Shown here one piece after another: positions 1 to 9,931 of a stretch of 64,000 nucleotides of DNA. The stretch comes from an uncultured Bacteroidota bacterium. Lineage in GTDB: Bacteria > Bacteroidota > Bacteroidia > Flavobacteriales > Flavobacteriaceae. A program made the position numbers and the translations under genes. The DNA is taken from NCBI GenBank assembly GCA_902517895.1, contig CABYEA010000004.1, forward strand, positions 39,425 through 103,424. Direction: 5' to 3'. Under the pieces are notes generated by a model. It ran no database searches. It was not told where the DNA came from and saw only the letters and a list, made by a program, of their open reading frames with translations. The first letter of the stretch is position 1. Each line of letters opens with the position of its first letter.

Positions 1-1
1 A

Positions 2-2362
2 AACTTAAAAGGTGTTGATATTAATGTAAACAGTTTTACTTTTAAATCGATCAACACAAGAGGTTTTGCAACATTTGCAAACACAAGATTTGTACAATTA
101 GTTGACGGAATGGACAATTCAGCTCCTGCACTTAATTTCCCATTAGGTAACCTATTGGGAATGACAGAAGTTGATGTTCTTGACGTCGAATTAGTTCCAG
201 GTACATCATCTGCACTTTATGGTGCAAACGCATTTAATGGTATTTTATTAATGCGTAGTAAAAATCCGTTTGATCACCAAGGAATTAGTGGTCAATACAA
301 AAGAGGTGTTACCGTGCAAGACGCTGCTGGAACAAATGAATTCCAGGACCTTCAAATAAGATGGGGTCATAAGTTCAGTGATAAACTTGCCATGAAAATT
401 AACTTCGGATATTTAACCGGAACGGACTGGATCGCTAATAGTGAAGAAGATAAATTAAATAGAGCTGTTTTTGCAGGCGTATATAATAAAGATGGGATTA
501 ATATCTATGGGGATGAGGTTCAGACAAATATATATGGCGTTGCTCAACAAATGGTTGGGTTAGGTCTTTTACCAGCGGGTGCTGAAGCACTAGTTCCTTC
601 AACTAATGTTAGCAGGACAGGGTATAATGAAACAGATATGGCAGAACCTGATGCAACTAGTAAAAAGGCTGATTGGGGTATATACTACAGGCCAATTGAA
701 GGAAGTAACCTTGAAATTTCATACATTGGAAAATGGGGTACTGGTAAGACTTTATACCAAGGTATAAATAGATATGCTATTAAGAACTTCTTAATGACTC
801 AACATAAACTTGAAGTAACCAATGATAATTGGTTTGCTAGAGCATATGTAGTTGAGGATGATGCAGGAGACTCTTATGATATGACATTTGCTGCAATTAA
901 TGTTAACAGAAGATGGAAACCAGACCTTAACTGGTTTGCAGAATACGTTGGTGGAATTGTGAACGGTCAACTAGCAGGAATGACAATCGACCAGGCTCAC
1001 GTTTTAGGTAGGCAATTAGCGGATACAGGAAGATGGCTTCCTGGATCTGAAGAATTTAATGCTAATTTAGCAGAGGTAATTCAGGACCCAGATTTAACTA
1101 CCGGTGCAAGATTTACTGACAATTCTAAATTCTATCATTTGGACTATAATTATAACTTTGGTCACATGTGGGATTGGGCAGAGGTCCAAGTTGGAGGATC
1201 TGCAAGAAGATATTCTTTGAATTCTGGCGGAACGATCTTTACAGATGTTGACGGACCAATTGAGTATCAAGAAACAGGTTTCTACACGCAAGCTGTTAAG
1301 AAAATGATGGATGATAGACTTGTCGTTACAGGTGCAATTAGATATGACAAATCAGAATACTTTGATGGTCAATTTTCTCCAAGAGCAGTTTTAAGTTATA
1401 CTGCCGGTGAGTACAAGAATTTAAACTTCAGAGTTTCTTACCAAACAGGATTTAGAACTCCAACAACTCAGGATTTATTTATCGGACTAGACGCTGGTCA
1501 AGCTAGACTAGTTGGTTCTGCTGAAGGTAACCCTGAAAGATATATTAGAGATTATGGAATTAGCACTGCAGGTCAGGCTTTAGGAATTCCAGCAACAGTA
1601 ACAATATCAGGTGCTTCTGCATATAATAATGCTTATGAAGCTAGTTCTGTACAAGCTTTTGCTGCTGCGGGTGATCCGTCACTTCTTAGAGTAGCTGAAG
1701 TTGATTATGTTAAGCCTGAGCAAATGCAATCAATGGAATTTGGTTTTAGAGGTAAATTATCAAGAACATTCACTGTTGATGCTGCTGTATACAGAAATGA
1801 TTTCCAGGATTTCATTAACACTCAAGTTGTATTATCTCCTCTATATGGAGAAGTTGGTGATGGAGGTTTATCAGTTCTTGCAATGGCAAATCAAGATTTT
1901 GAAACATGGAGTTCATACACAAACTCTCCAGCAGAAATATCTTCTTGGGGGATGTCTATAGGAATGGCTACCAAAATCTTTGGAAATTTTGATCTTTCTG
2001 GTAGTTACACAAAATCAAAATTAGAGTTTGAACAAGCATTGTATCCAGACTTTAGAACAAACTGGAATACTCCCGAGCATAAGTTTAAAGCTCAGTTTGG
2101 TAATACAGAGTTGTTTAGAAACTTTGGATTTAACATAGCTTGGAGATATTGGAGTGAATACTTATGGCAAGCATCTTTTGGAGATGGTATGGTGCCAGAA
2201 ACTCATGTATTGGATGCACAATTCAATCTAACTGTACCAAAATGGAAATCTACAATAAAGGTTGGTGCAACTAATATCGGAGGAGATGAATACTTTACAG
2301 CATTTGGTTCAGGATTTATAGGAACTCAGTATTATATCTCATGGACTGCTAATAACTTTTAA
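2..2362 (+). CDS. TonB-dependent outer membrane receptor, 5' end missing
   Basis: The reading frame is open from base 2, so the ORF-track start at 110 is internal and the N-terminus lies outside the window. The first residues are the end of a plug domain (a TRGF stretch, a VQLVDGMD ligand-gate stretch, then GTSSALYGANAFNGIL), followed by a long beta-barrel with alternating aromatic strands that ends in an aromatic residue (ANNF). This is the usual architecture of a TBDR, which imports a ligand across the outer membrane using TonB-ExbBD energy. The ligand cannot be read from the sequence. The gene lies 19 nt upstream of an SGNH-type lipoprotein with no terminator between, so the two are probably co-transcribed and may form a receptor/surface-lipoprotein pair. 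Family assignment is firm; substrate is unknown. Confidence 0.93.
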   Translation, partial: NLKGVDINVNSFTFKSINTRGFATFANTRFVQLVDGMDNSAPALNFPLGNLLGMTEVDVLDVELVPGTSSALYGANAFNGILLMRSKNPFDHQGISGQYKRGVTVQDAAGTNEFQDLQIRWGHKFSDKLAMKINFGYLTGTDWIANSEEDKLNRAVFAGVYNKDGINIYGDEVQTNIYGVAQQMVGLGLLPAGAEALVPSTNVSRTGYNETDMAEPDATSKKADWGIYYRPIEGSNLEISYIGKWGTGKTLYQGINRYAIKNFLMTQHKLEVTNDNWFARAYVVEDDAGDSYDMTFAAINVNRRWKPDLNWFAEYVGGIVNGQLAGMTIDQAHVLGRQLADTGRWLPGSEEFNANLAEVIQDPDLTTGARFTDNSKFYHLDYNYNFGHMWDWAEVQVGGSARRYSLNSGGTIFTDVDGPIEYQETGFYTQAVKKMMDDRLVVTGAIRYDKSEYFDGQFSPRAVLSYTAGEYKNLNFRVSYQTGFRTPTTQDLFIGLDAGQARLVGSAEGNPERYIRDYGISTAGQALGIPATVTISGASAYNNAYEASSVQAFAAAGDPSLLRVAEVDYVKPEQMQSMEFGFRGKLSRTFTVDAAVYRNDFQDFINTQVVLSPLYGEVGDGGLSVLAMANQDFETWSSYTNSPAEISSWGMSIGMATKIFGNFDLSGSYTKSKLEFEQALYPDFRTNWNTPEHKFKAQFGNTELFRNFGFNIAWRYWSEYLWQASFGDGMVPETHVLDAQFNLTVPKWKSTIKVGATNIGGDEYFTAFGSGFIGTQYYISWTANNF

Positions 2363-2381
2363 AAATTAAAATAAAATAATT

Positions 2382-3839
2382 ATGAAAATTAAATATTTAT
2401 TACTTTCTGTTTTAGTATTAGCTCTTTGGAGTTGTGAAACAGATGTCGTTAACCCTAATGAATCTTACCCAGATCAATACTATGATGCTGATTCTGGTGA
2501 TGCCGACTTTAGTTCATATGTTGCAATGGGTGAAAGTATAACAGCTGGTTTTTCAGACAATTCACTTTTTGCGGCTGCTCAAATGAATTCATATCCAAAT
2601 ATTCTGGCTGAATACATGTCTTTAGCAGGTGGCGGAGAGTTTACTCAACCTTATGTAGACGACAATGTTGGTGGAATTAATATTGGTGGTAATGAATTTT
2701 GGGGCCCAAGGTTCTTTTTTAATGGAGCTGGACCTGCGGAGGTTTCTGGATCTCCATCAACAGAGGCTACTAGTGTTGTGCCTGGCCCATATAACAATAT
2801 GGCAATGCCATTTGCAAATGCAATTACATTTGTAGCACCAGGTGTTGGAAGTATGGAGGGTTTAATGGCCGGACTTGCAAACCCATGGTATGTGAGAGCT
2901 GCATCCAGTAATGGTGCAACGATGGTTGGAGATGCTCTAATGCAGGAGCCAACTTTTGTTACTCTAGTTCCAGGACATGATTTTGCAAATTATGGCTTAT
3001 TTGGCGCTAGTGGTTTCCCTTTCGGCCCTCTTGAATTAGAGGGGCCAACCGGAATGCTTGCAGGAGTAGTTGGAACAATTCAAACCCTAAGCGCAGCTGT
3101 GCCTAACGGAGTTATAACAACCTTACCAGACCCAACAAATACTGCAACTTTTAATACAGTTCCCTATAACTCAATTCCTCTCACAGGGGAGCTTGCTGAG
3201 ATGCTTAACATGGCATTAGCTCCGCCATATAACCTTGGTTTACTAGCAGCTCAAGGAGCTGGACTAATAAGTGCAGACGAGGTTGCTCTTAGATCTTTGG
3301 TTGCTATTAGCGGAAATAATCCTGTATTAATTGAAGATGAAGATTTAACTGATTTAAGTGCATTAGGACTTCCTAGTATTAGATTAGCCAATGCTAATGA
3401 CAAGATTAGTCTTTTTGCATTACCTGTTTTAGGTTCTGTACCAGATCCAACAAACCCTCTGGGTATTTGGGGAGTAACAATTCCTGCCCCAGACTTATTT
3501 GTTTTAACAGCAAATGAAATCGAGGAAATTCAAACTAAAGTCTCAGCGGGTAATGCAGCAATAGCTGCATCAGTTCCAAGTGGTTGGGCATTGTTTGATT
3601 TAGCTGGTCTATATAATGAAATAGTGACTACTGGTGTTAGCGAAGATGAATTTAATATGACAGGAGACCTAATTTTTGGTGGATTTTTTGGAATGGATGG
3701 ATATAATCCAACATCTAGAGGTAGTGCTTTGATTGCTAAAAAAATGCTTGAGGCTATTGATGCTACTTGGGGATCTAATCTTTCTGAGGCTGGATTAGAT
3801 ATTGGAGACTATCCAACTAATTATCCAGATGGAATATAA
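2382..3839 (+). CDS. SGNH/GDSL-fold lipoprotein with altered catalytic residues
   Basis: A type II signal peptide ends in the lipobox LWSC with Cys18, predicting an outer-membrane lipoprotein. Block I of the SGNH family is recognisable as YVAMGESITAG with the nucleophile Ser52, and the C-terminal block as DGYNPTSRG (Asp439 to Asn442). The usual catalytic DxxH is therefore DxxN here. By comparison with remembered flavobacterial homologues, the block II glycine and block III asparagine also look changed (MPFANA; PGHDFANY). The 485-residue length fits the flavobacterial GDSL-like lipoproteins often found beside outer-membrane transport genes. It follows the TBDR by 19 nt and is closed by a hairpin terminator. 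It could bind rather than hydrolyse a lipid or ester ligand; that is inference. Fold assignment is good, enzymatic activity doubtful. Confidence 0.8.
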   Translation: MKIKYLLLSVLVLALWSCETDVVNPNESYPDQYYDADSGDADFSSYVAMGESITAGFSDNSLFAAAQMNSYPNILAEYMSLAGGGEFTQPYVDDNVGGINIGGNEFWGPRFFFNGAGPAEVSGSPSTEATSVVPGPYNNMAMPFANAITFVAPGVGSMEGLMAGLANPWYVRAASSNGATMVGDALMQEPTFVTLVPGHDFANYGLFGASGFPFGPLELEGPTGMLAGVVGTIQTLSAAVPNGVITTLPDPTNTATFNTVPYNSIPLTGELAEMLNMALAPPYNLGLLAAQGAGLISADEVALRSLVAISGNNPVLIEDEDLTDLSALGLPSIRLANANDKISLFALPVLGSVPDPTNPLGIWGVTIPAPDLFVLTANEIEEIQTKVSAGNAAIAASVPSGWALFDLAGLYNEIVTTGVSEDEFNMTGDLIFGGFFGMDGYNPTSRGSALIAKKMLEAIDATWGSNLSEAGLDIGDYPTNYPDGI

Positions 3840-3862
3840 TCTTTAAAAAAACAAGCAAAAAC

Positions 3863-3896
3863 AAAAAAGTCTAGAATTTATTCTAGACTTTTTTTG
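3863..3896 (+). terminator. Rho-independent terminator after the TBDR/SGNH pair
   Basis: A perfect stem GTCTAGAA / TTCTAGAC with a TTTA loop is flanked by A-runs on the left and T-runs on the right, which extends the pairing and supplies the U-tract. It lies 24 nt after the SGNH stop codon and before the atpD promoter, so it separates the two transcription units. Confidence 0.85.
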
Positions 3897-3929
3897 TTTA
3901 AAATAGTTGATTAATTGTTAAAAAATCTA

Positions 3930-3960
3930 TTGAATATATTTCATAAAAAATCTATATTTG
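3930..3960 (+). promoter_or_regulatory. Bacteroidota-type promoter for atpD-atpC
   Basis: TTG at 3930-3932 and TATATTTG at 3953-3960, separated by 20 nt, match the Bacteroidota sigma-70 consensus (TTG / TAnnTTTG). The -7 element ends 43 nt before the atpD ATG and lies after the preceding terminator. Confidence 0.6.
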
Positions 3961-3967
3961 CCACTGA

Positions 3968-5506
<1,539 letters not shown>

Positions 5507-5517
5507 ACTTTCTATAA

Positions 5518-5793
5518 ATGATTTTAGAAATAATTTCCCCTGAAAAAATAATCTTTACCGGCGAAGTAGAATCGGTTGCAGTTCCAGGAGTTAATGGTGA
5601 ATTTGAAATGTTAAATAATCACGCAGCAATTGTATCAAACTTAAAAAAGGGTGCAATAAAAGTTTGCGGAAATATTACTCTTGATGACACTCAAAAAGAA
5701 ATTTTTGAAAAGGGTGATAGAGGTTATCATTTATATATAAACTCTGGAACAGTTGAAATGAAAAACAACAAGGTAACTGCATTAGTGGAATAA
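5518..5793 (+). CDS. atpC: F1F0 ATP synthase subunit epsilon, short form
   Basis: At 91 residues this has only the N-terminal beta-sandwich domain (starts MILEIISPEKIIFTGEVESVAVPG, contains the GEFEMLNNHAAIV signature). The C-terminal two-helix domain that in E. coli and Bacillus extends into F1 and inhibits ATP hydrolysis is absent, as in many Flavobacteriia. It links the c-ring and gamma subunit to F1. The gene lies 11 nt after atpD and is clearly co-transcribed with it. It ends 5 nt from the end of the convergent umuD. Confidence 0.95.
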   Translation: MILEIISPEKIIFTGEVESVAVPGVNGEFEMLNNHAAIVSNLKKGAIKVCGNITLDDTQKEIFEKGDRGYHLYINSGTVEMKNNKVTALVE

Positions 5794-5798
5794 AAATC

Positions 5799-6233
5799 TT
5801 ACAGCTTCTTAATTACGTTTGTAACAATCCCCCAGATTATCAGCTGATCATCATCTTTAACCTCAATTTGTTTATAACTAGAATTTTCAGGCTTTAACCA
5901 AATTTTATTTCTTTTTACGATAAGTCTTTTTACTGTAAACTCACCGTCTATAAAGCAAACTGCAATTTTATTATTACCTGGCTCTATACTTCTGTCAATT
6001 ACAATTAAATCTCCATCCTCTAAGCCAGCATTAATCATTGATTCGCCTGAAACTCTAGCAAAAAACGTAGCTTCTTTATTTTTAATTAGCTCTTGATCAA
6101 GACTTATTCTTTCCTGCTTAAAATCTCCTGCAGGTGAAGGAAATCCTGCTGATATTCCGGCATTGATTAAAAGTGCATCAAGATTAGTATTCTTACTGGG
6201 TGTGAAAAAATTTAAACTTTTTTTATTTTTCAT
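5799..6233 (-). CDS. umuD: UmuD-like S24 peptidase, translesion polymerase accessory subunit
   Basis: A LexA/UmuD-family self-cleaving protein of 144 residues that, after RecA-stimulated cleavage to UmuD', activates the UmuC polymerase during the SOS response. The cleavage site is Ala29-Gly30 in SAGFPSPAG, the nucleophile is Ser65 in VSGESM, and the general base is Lys102 in GEFTVKRL; all three key elements are intact. There is no helix-turn-helix domain, so it is UmuD rather than LexA. The start codon overlaps the umuC stop by 4 nt (ATGA), implying translational coupling, and it is the second gene of the pair, opposite to the E. coli umuDC order. Confidence 0.95.
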   Translation of the reverse strand: MKNKKSLNFFTPSKNTNLDALLINAGISAGFPSPAGDFKQERISLDQELIKNKEATFFARVSGESMINAGLEDGDLIVIDRSIEPGNNKIAVCFIDGEFTVKRLIVKRNKIWLKPENSSYKQIEVKDDDQLIIWGIVTNVIKKL

Positions 6234-7483
6234 TTGATCTTAATAATATCATCTATTTTGGTTGTATAACAAGGTGATAAAAATTCTTGTTTCATCTTCC
6301 ACTTTCTTTTTAAGTCTTGATTAGCTAGCTTGAGTTTTTCACAATACTTAGAATTAATATAGTCCATTGTCTTCATTAAAGACTTATGTCTATAATCTTC
6401 ATTTTCAAAAATACCAAGTTGATAACTGTTATTAGGAACAAGACTAGCAACAATTACACCAGCTTTTTTATAATCTATATTATCTTGAAACATATTTTCA
6501 ACTGCTTTTAAAGCATAATTATTTAAAACAAATGAAGAATTTGTTGGATATGGTAATGTTATAACCCTAGAACAAGAATGTTGTTTTAAATCTTTTCTAA
6601 AATAATTGCTTCTTATAAATACAATCATAATATTACAAAGAGAATTCTGTCTTCTTAACTTTTCAGCACAGGAAAGTGAAAAAGTTGAAACCCTTTCTTT
6701 CAGTTTACTTAAATCCGAAATGGGTTTTTCAAAAGATCTGGTAGTAGCTATAGACTTCTTAATCTTAAAAGAATCTAAATCTAAATTTGATATACCTCGT
6801 AATTCTTGTTGAATCTTTAATTCAACGATTGATAAATTTGATTTCACCCATTGTTCAGGTAAATTAACAAAATCTGATGCATTTTTACATCCGATATTTT
6901 GAAGGCGTTTGGATAATCTTCTGCCTATTCCCCATATATCATTCAAAGGAAAATAATTTAATGCTTTAGATCTTTTATAGTCTGTATCCAAAACATATAC
7001 GTGTTTCGTTTGAGACGGAAATTTTCTTGCAATTTTATTAGAAATCTTTGCCAATGACTTTGTAGGAGCAATCCCCACAGAAGTTGGTATTCCAGTCCAT
7101 TTCAAGATCGTATTTCTAATTTTTGAAGCATAACTAAAAAGATTATAATTTTCATATCCTTCAAATTTTAAAAACGCCTCATCAATACTGTATATTTCAA
7201 CATCTGGGATAAAATTTGAAATTGTTGTCATTACACGATGGCTCATGTCAGCATATAAAGGGTAGTTGGATGATAAGACAACTACATTTTGCTGATTAAT
7301 AATTGATTTATATTTAAAAATGGGGGCTCCCATTGGTATACCTAATTTCTTAGCCTCATCACTTCTAGAAATAGCACATCCATCATTATTAGATAAAACA
7401 ACCACAGGCTTACCGTTTAAACTTGGGTTAAATACTCTCTCACAAGAGACATAAAAATTATTACAATCAATTAAGGCAAACAT
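6230..7483 (-). CDS. umuC: UmuC-like Y-family DNA polymerase (Pol V catalytic subunit)
   Basis: Error-prone translesion polymerase of 417 residues. The palm begins with [17 protein letters not shown], which carries the first catalytic Asp, and continues with the [11 protein letters not shown] stretch. The second catalytic motif is YSIDEAFL. The little-finger and C-terminal part ends with the UmuC-specific LSPCYTTK-type signature, which distinguishes it from DinB. It acts on damaged DNA with UmuD' and RecA. It is the first gene of a umuC-umuD pair and is divergent from a TBDR gene 125 nt away. The shared gap holds a 9-bp inverted repeat and an AAGTACTT palindrome that could be operators, but no known SOS box was recognised. 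Confidence 0.95.
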   Translation of the reverse strand: MFALIDCNNFYVSCERVFNPSLNGKPVVVLSNNDGCAISRSDEAKKLGIPMGAPIFKYKSIINQQNVVVLSSNYPLYADMSHRVMTTISNFIPDVEIYSIDEAFLKFEGYENYNLFSYASKIRNTILKWTGIPTSVGIAPTKSLAKISNKIARKFPSQTKHVYVLDTDYKRSKALNYFPLNDIWGIGRRLSKRLQNIGCKNASDFVNLPEQWVKSNLSIVELKIQQELRGISNLDLDSFKIKKSIATTRSFEKPISDLSKLKERVSTFSLSCAEKLRRQNSLCNIMIVFIRSNYFRKDLKQHSCSRVITLPYPTNSSFVLNNYALKAVENMFQDNIDYKKAGVIVASLVPNNSYQLGIFENEDYRHKSLMKTMDYINSKYCEKLKLANQDLKRKWKMKQEFLSPCYTTKIDDIIKIK

Positions 7484-7530
7484 GATATAAATATAGGTTT
7501 TTAAGGATTTAAAAAATACAATATTTCAGA

Positions 7531-7579
7531 ACTTATTTAACAAAAAAATAATTTGATAAGTATAGGTAAATAAGTACTT
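7531..7579. repeat. Inverted repeat in the umuC/TBDR divergent gap
   Basis: ACTTATTTA at 7531-7539 is the reverse complement of TAAATAAGT at 7567-7575; the right arm overlaps the 8-bp palindrome AAGTACTT at 7572-7579. It sits between divergent umuC and a TBDR, so it could be an operator. Arms of 9 bp in AT-rich DNA can also arise by chance. Confidence 0.35.
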
Positions 7580-7608
7580 TTAAAGAATCAATTTTTGATT
7601 AAAAAATC

Positions 7609-9471
7609 ATGAAAAAAATACTCTTTGTCATACTAATTTTTCAGTCAATTACATCATACGTAAATGCACAAGAGAACAAACAAGAAATAGAACTTGATCA
7701 AGTAGAATTAATGTCAAGTCCAAGAATAGAAGTGAATAAAGCAGATAATTCAATTAGTATATTGACAATATCAAATGAAGAAATTAAAAAAAATACAGCA
7801 ACAAATGTTAGTGAATTATTACAACAAGTAGCTGGACTAGACATAAGAAGAAGAGGTGCTGAGGGAATGCAAGCAGATCTCTATATAAGAGGTGGATCCT
7901 TCGACCAGACATTATTATTAATAGACGGCATAAATGTTGAAGATCCTCAAACTGGCCATCACACAATGAATATGACAATACCGTTAGAGGTCATAGAAAA
8001 AATAGAAATAATCAAAGGCTCAGCAAGTAGAATATACGGACAAAATGCATTTACAGGGGCTGTAAACATTATTACAAAAAAGGAAATTAAAAATGATCTC
8101 TCAATAGAACTTAGTAATGGATCATTTGATCAAAAAAGAGGAAACTTCACAATACAAAAAGAACTTAAAAATTCAGACATCTTGTTTAATTACAGCAGAA
8201 AAGAGTCTGAAGGATATAGATATAATACTGACTATGAAAATGATGAGTTTTTTATTAAAAGTAATTTTAAGATAAAAGATCAAAAAATATCAGCTATTGG
8301 GGCATTTAATCAAAGGAAGTTTGGGGCAAATGGATTCTATGCAAGTCCAGCTGCTATCGATCAATATGAAGAAACTCAAGCAAGTCTAATTGGGTTTAGC
8401 ACAACATACAGAAAGAATGATTTAATATTAAAACCAAAACTTTACTGGAAAAGAAATCAAGACATGTATATATACTTAAGACAAGACCCCTCAGTTTACA
8501 GAAACTTACACATTTCTAATAAAGTGGGTGTTGAGCTTAATGCCTCAACTTCCAACTTATTGGGAAATCTAGGTTTAGGGTTTGATTTATCACAAGTTTC
8601 TCTTCAAAGTAATAACCTTGGAGAAAGAAAAAGAACTATGCTAAATATGTTTGTTGAGCAACAAGTGAAACTTAATAATGATAAAATTGATTTTACTCCA
8701 GGGGTTGCAATAACATATTTTTCTGATGTATCAACCAAACTAAACTATCAGAATAATTTTTTTAATAATTTATTTTTCTATCCAGGTATGGATTTGGGGT
8801 ATAGGTTAGATAATGACTTAAAATTATACACTAATATTGGTTTTACCTATAGAATACCTACTTACACAGATTTATTTTATTCAAGCCCTACCACTCTGGG
8901 GAATGAAAATTTAAAACTTGAAAAAGCATTTACCAAAGAAATTGGACTAAAATATTTAAAAGGTGATTTCAATTTTAATTTTTCTTTATACGAACGAGAT
9001 GCGTCAGACATCATCGATTATGTTAGAAATAATGAAGTAGAGCCTTGGCAAGCAAGTAATATAAGAGAAATAAATACCAGTGGTTTTGAATTAAGAATAG
9101 GATACAAATTTTATTTAGGTTCTTTAGGAATGCAAACGATAAATATTGGGTACAGTAATATTGACGATGATCTTTTAGAAACAGATTTCGCATTTTCTAG
9201 ATATGCATTAAACTCATTGAAAAATCAAATCACTGGTACATATACATTTGAAATAAACGAAAAAATTTATTCAACAGTTACCTACAAAAATGCTGAAAGA
9301 TCAGCTGAGGAAAAGTATACAGTTATAGATTTTAGAACTTCATATAAATTAGATAAATTTACTTTATCAGTTATATTAAATAATATCCTAGATACGCAAT
9401 ATTCAGAAACAAATCTAGTTCCAATGCCTGGGTTTAATTCTTTAGTTGAAATTAATTATTCTATTAATTAA
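7609..9471 (+). CDS. TonB-dependent receptor, BtuB-like architecture
   Basis: A 620-residue outer membrane receptor with a cleavable signal peptide (about residues 1-20, ending NAQ). The plug domain (about residues 45-160) shows LLQQVAGLDIRRRG, LYIRGGSFDQTLLLIDG and the GSASRIYGQNAFTGAVNI signature; the rest is a 22-strand-type barrel. Short length, lack of an N-terminal carboxypeptidase-like domain and plug sequence resemble BtuB-type cobalamin or small siderophore receptors. No cobalamin riboswitch fits in the 125-nt upstream gap, so the ligand remains open. The 3' end overlaps that of the convergent recX by 8 nt. Confidence 0.9.
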   Translation: MKKILFVILIFQSITSYVNAQENKQEIELDQVELMSSPRIEVNKADNSISILTISNEEIKKNTATNVSELLQQVAGLDIRRRGAEGMQADLYIRGGSFDQTLLLIDGINVEDPQTGHHTMNMTIPLEVIEKIEIIKGSASRIYGQNAFTGAVNIITKKEIKNDLSIELSNGSFDQKRGNFTIQKELKNSDILFNYSRKESEGYRYNTDYENDEFFIKSNFKIKDQKISAIGAFNQRKFGANGFYASPAAIDQYEETQASLIGFSTTYRKNDLILKPKLYWKRNQDMYIYLRQDPSVYRNLHISNKVGVELNASTSNLLGNLGLGFDLSQVSLQSNNLGERKRTMLNMFVEQQVKLNNDKIDFTPGVAITYFSDVSTKLNYQNNFFNNLFFYPGMDLGYRLDNDLKLYTNIGFTYRIPTYTDLFYSSPTTLGNENLKLEKAFTKEIGLKYLKGDFNFNFSLYERDASDIIDYVRNNEVEPWQASNIREINTSGFELRIGYKFYLGSLGMQTINIGYSNIDDDLLETDFAFSRYALNSLKNQITGTYTFEINEKIYSTVTYKNAERSAEEKYTVIDFRTSYKLDKFTLSVILNNILDTQYSETNLVPMPGFNSLVEINYSIN

Positions 9472-9931
9472 TATCCTTTAATTTTTTATAGATAAGGCTG
9501 TTTTCCCAACCTCTGTAAGTAAAATAATTTATAAATGATCTTTTCTTTTGATCCTTTGTTCCTTTTAAAAATTTAATCTTATTTGTTGAAAATTCATTAA
9601 AATATTGAATATAATCCTCCTCTTTAATTTTATTAATATTGTCATCGATTATATTAATATCCAGCCCCTTTAATCTTAATTCATACTTTAATTTAATCCG
9701 TCCCCATTTTTTTATTCTTAATTTTCCCTGAATAAACATCTTTGTGTATCTATCCTCGTTTAAATAATCATTATCAATTAATGATTGAAGTATTTTGTCT
9801 GCAGTTTTGTTTGTGGCCTTTAGAGAAAATAATTTATTTCTTACTTCCTTAATGGATCTTTCTTGATAATGACAGTAAGATTGAATCTTATCAAGTATAT
9901 GCTTTTCATCTTTACTAAAACTAATATTCAT
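9464..9931 (-). CDS. recX: RecX-family regulator of RecA
   Basis: A 155-residue helical protein with the three-helix repeats of RecX: an N-terminal Q-SYCHYQERSIKEVRNKL stretch, the central LNEDRYTKMFIQGKLRIKKWG segment (typical of RecX: D-x-R-[YF]-A-x-x-[FY] followed by K-x-G) and a C-terminal RGW element. RecX caps or destabilises RecA filaments. The start overlaps the end of the upstream TBDR gene by 11 nt, so it is the last gene of the porZ-recO-TBDR-recX group. The recA gene itself is not in the window. Length is normal for Flavobacteriia. Confidence 0.9.
   Translation of the reverse strand: MNISFSKDEKHILDKIQSYCHYQERSIKEVRNKLFSLKATNKTADKILQSLIDNDYLNEDRYTKMFIQGKLRIKKWGRIKLKYELRLKGLDINIIDDNINKIKEEDYIQYFNEFSTNKIKFLKGTKDQKKRSFINYFTYRGWENSLIYKKLKDIN

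Noticed and set aside
7484-7608. Possible cobalamin riboswitch before the BtuB-like receptor
   Set aside because: The 125-nt AT-rich gap is shared with umuC and lacks the conserved GC-rich core elements.
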